Part shown: in pieces, positions 63,432 through 64,000 of the stretch
Layout of the letters: each line of letters begins with the position of its first letter
Position numbering within the stretch: the stretch's first letter is position 1
DNA from: Puniceicoccus vermicola
Lineage (GTDB): Bacteria; Verrucomicrobiota; Verrucomicrobiia; Opitutales; Puniceicoccaceae
Direction: 5' to 3'
Length of the DNA: 64,000 bases
NCBI RefSeq assembly: GCF_014230055.1
Contig: NZ_JACHVA010000040.1
Span: forward strand, 62,001 to 126,000
Program-made: the position numbers and the translations under genes
The notes under the pieces: model-generated
Databases searched by the model: none
Seen by the model: the letters and a program-made list of their open reading frames with translations, nothing else
What the model was told of the DNA's origin: nothing

Positions 63432-64000
63432 ATGACCAATCCGTTTAACAGTCTTCAGTCCTTCGAAAGCGGCTCTTCGGCCGGTAAATTTTACTCCCTG
63501 CCGGAACTTGAAAAGCAGGGTGTGGGACCCATCAGCCGCCTGCCGGTCAGCATCCGAGTTGTCTTGGAATCCGTCCTTCGCAATTGCGATGGCGAACGGA
63601 TCACGGAAGACGATGTCAAACGATTGGCCAACTGGAACGCCAAGAGTCCCGCTCAGGAAGAAATTCCTTTCACCGTTTCCCGGATCGTCCTGCAGGACTT
63701 CACCGGGGTGCCTCTCCTTGTCGACCTTGCGGCCATGCGTGATGCGGCCGCTAAACTCGGGAAAGAGCCCTCGGTCATCGAGCCGCTCGTACCCGTCGAT
63801 CTCGTGGTCGACCACTCCGTCCAAGTAGATCGCGCCGGCACCGCCGAATCCTTCCGCCAGAACCTCAAATTCGAGTTCGAGCGGAATCGCGAGCGTTATG
63901 AATTTCTGAAATGGGGCCAACAGGCTTTCGACACCTTCAGCGTCGTTCCTCCGGCCATCGGGATCGTCCACCAGGTCAATCTCGAGCACCTGGCCAAGGT
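63432..64000 (+). CDS. acnA: Aconitate hydratase, N-terminal part (3' end beyond window)
   Basis: The first 189 residues are visible and read off the right edge. They start [20 protein letters not shown] and [18 protein letters not shown], then [28 protein letters not shown] and [17 protein letters not shown], and the aconitase A block [20 protein letters not shown]. The layout matches the cytosolic AcnA type, which isomerises citrate to isocitrate in the TCA cycle. The iron-sulfur cysteines lie beyond the window. Confidence 0.95.
   Translation, partial: MTNPFNSLQSFESGSSAGKFYSLPELEKQGVGPISRLPVSIRVVLESVLRNCDGERITEDDVKRLANWNAKSPAQEEIPFTVSRIVLQDFTGVPLLVDLAAMRDAAAKLGKEPSVIEPLVPVDLVVDHSVQVDRAGTAESFRQNLKFEFERNRERYEFLKWGQQAFDTFSVVPPAIGIVHQVNLEHLAK

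Overview
The window looks like a bacterial chromosome segment from the Verrucomicrobiota, most likely class Opitutia (Puniceicoccales/Opitutales-like). The grounds are a very long GreA-type protein like the chlamydial one, a DUF1800/DUF1501 pair with a Tat signal, a DUF6268 outer-membrane barrel, a stand-alone EpsI-like protein, menaquinone genes, and moderately high GC with mostly weak Shine-Dalgarno sequences. No marker such as 16S rRNA is present, so the taxonomic call is an inference.

Layout. Positions 1-1173 hold an ABC1-type kinase (cut by the window edge) coupled to a TetR-like gene. Positions 1457-14105 hold the classic transcription/translation supercluster on the minus strand, read as tRNA-Thr, tuf, tRNA-Trp, secE, nusG, rplK, rplA, rplJ, rplL, rpoB, rpoC, ending in a clear intrinsic terminator. 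From 14.2 to 31 kb come housekeeping genes: DUF971, radC, an FGGY sugar kinase, type II NADH dehydrogenase, aroE, a SirB1-like protein, ffh, a REP-associated (RAYT) transposase, menC-menE-hemB, trpD-glmM, a DUF6268 barrel, avtA and dodecin.

From 31 to 42 kb the content is more lineage-specific: the DUF1800/DUF1501 pair, an outer-membrane protein, an EpsI-like/DUF2237/MscS operon, a lipoprotein, PolX, an exported transglutaminase-like protein, an unknown 148-residue protein and elongation factor P. From 42.5 to 64 kb come a DNA glycosylase, a polyamine cluster (arginine decarboxylase, carboxyspermidine dehydrogenase and decarboxylase), an AEC transporter, the sulfate-activation genes cysDN and cysC with pyrG, recQ flanked by two paralogous membrane proteins, proS, an ArsR-methyltransferase fusion, the GreA-like protein, rsmB, a peroxiredoxin and the start of aconitase.

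How the genes work together. Type II NADH dehydrogenase with MenC/MenE indicates a menaquinone-linked respiratory chain. SpeA with the NspC/CANSDH pair indicates the carboxyspermidine route to spermidine. CysDN and CysC make activated sulfate. There is no phage, CRISPR array, integron or defence island, and no gene-free stretch exceeds 300 bases. I found no convincing new multi-gene system. The best leads are a 16-base motif shared by three intergenic regions (one beside the RAYT gene), an elongation factor P with Arg32 at its tip, a DNA glycosylase that has lost most of its zinc ligands, and the duplicated membrane protein around recQ.
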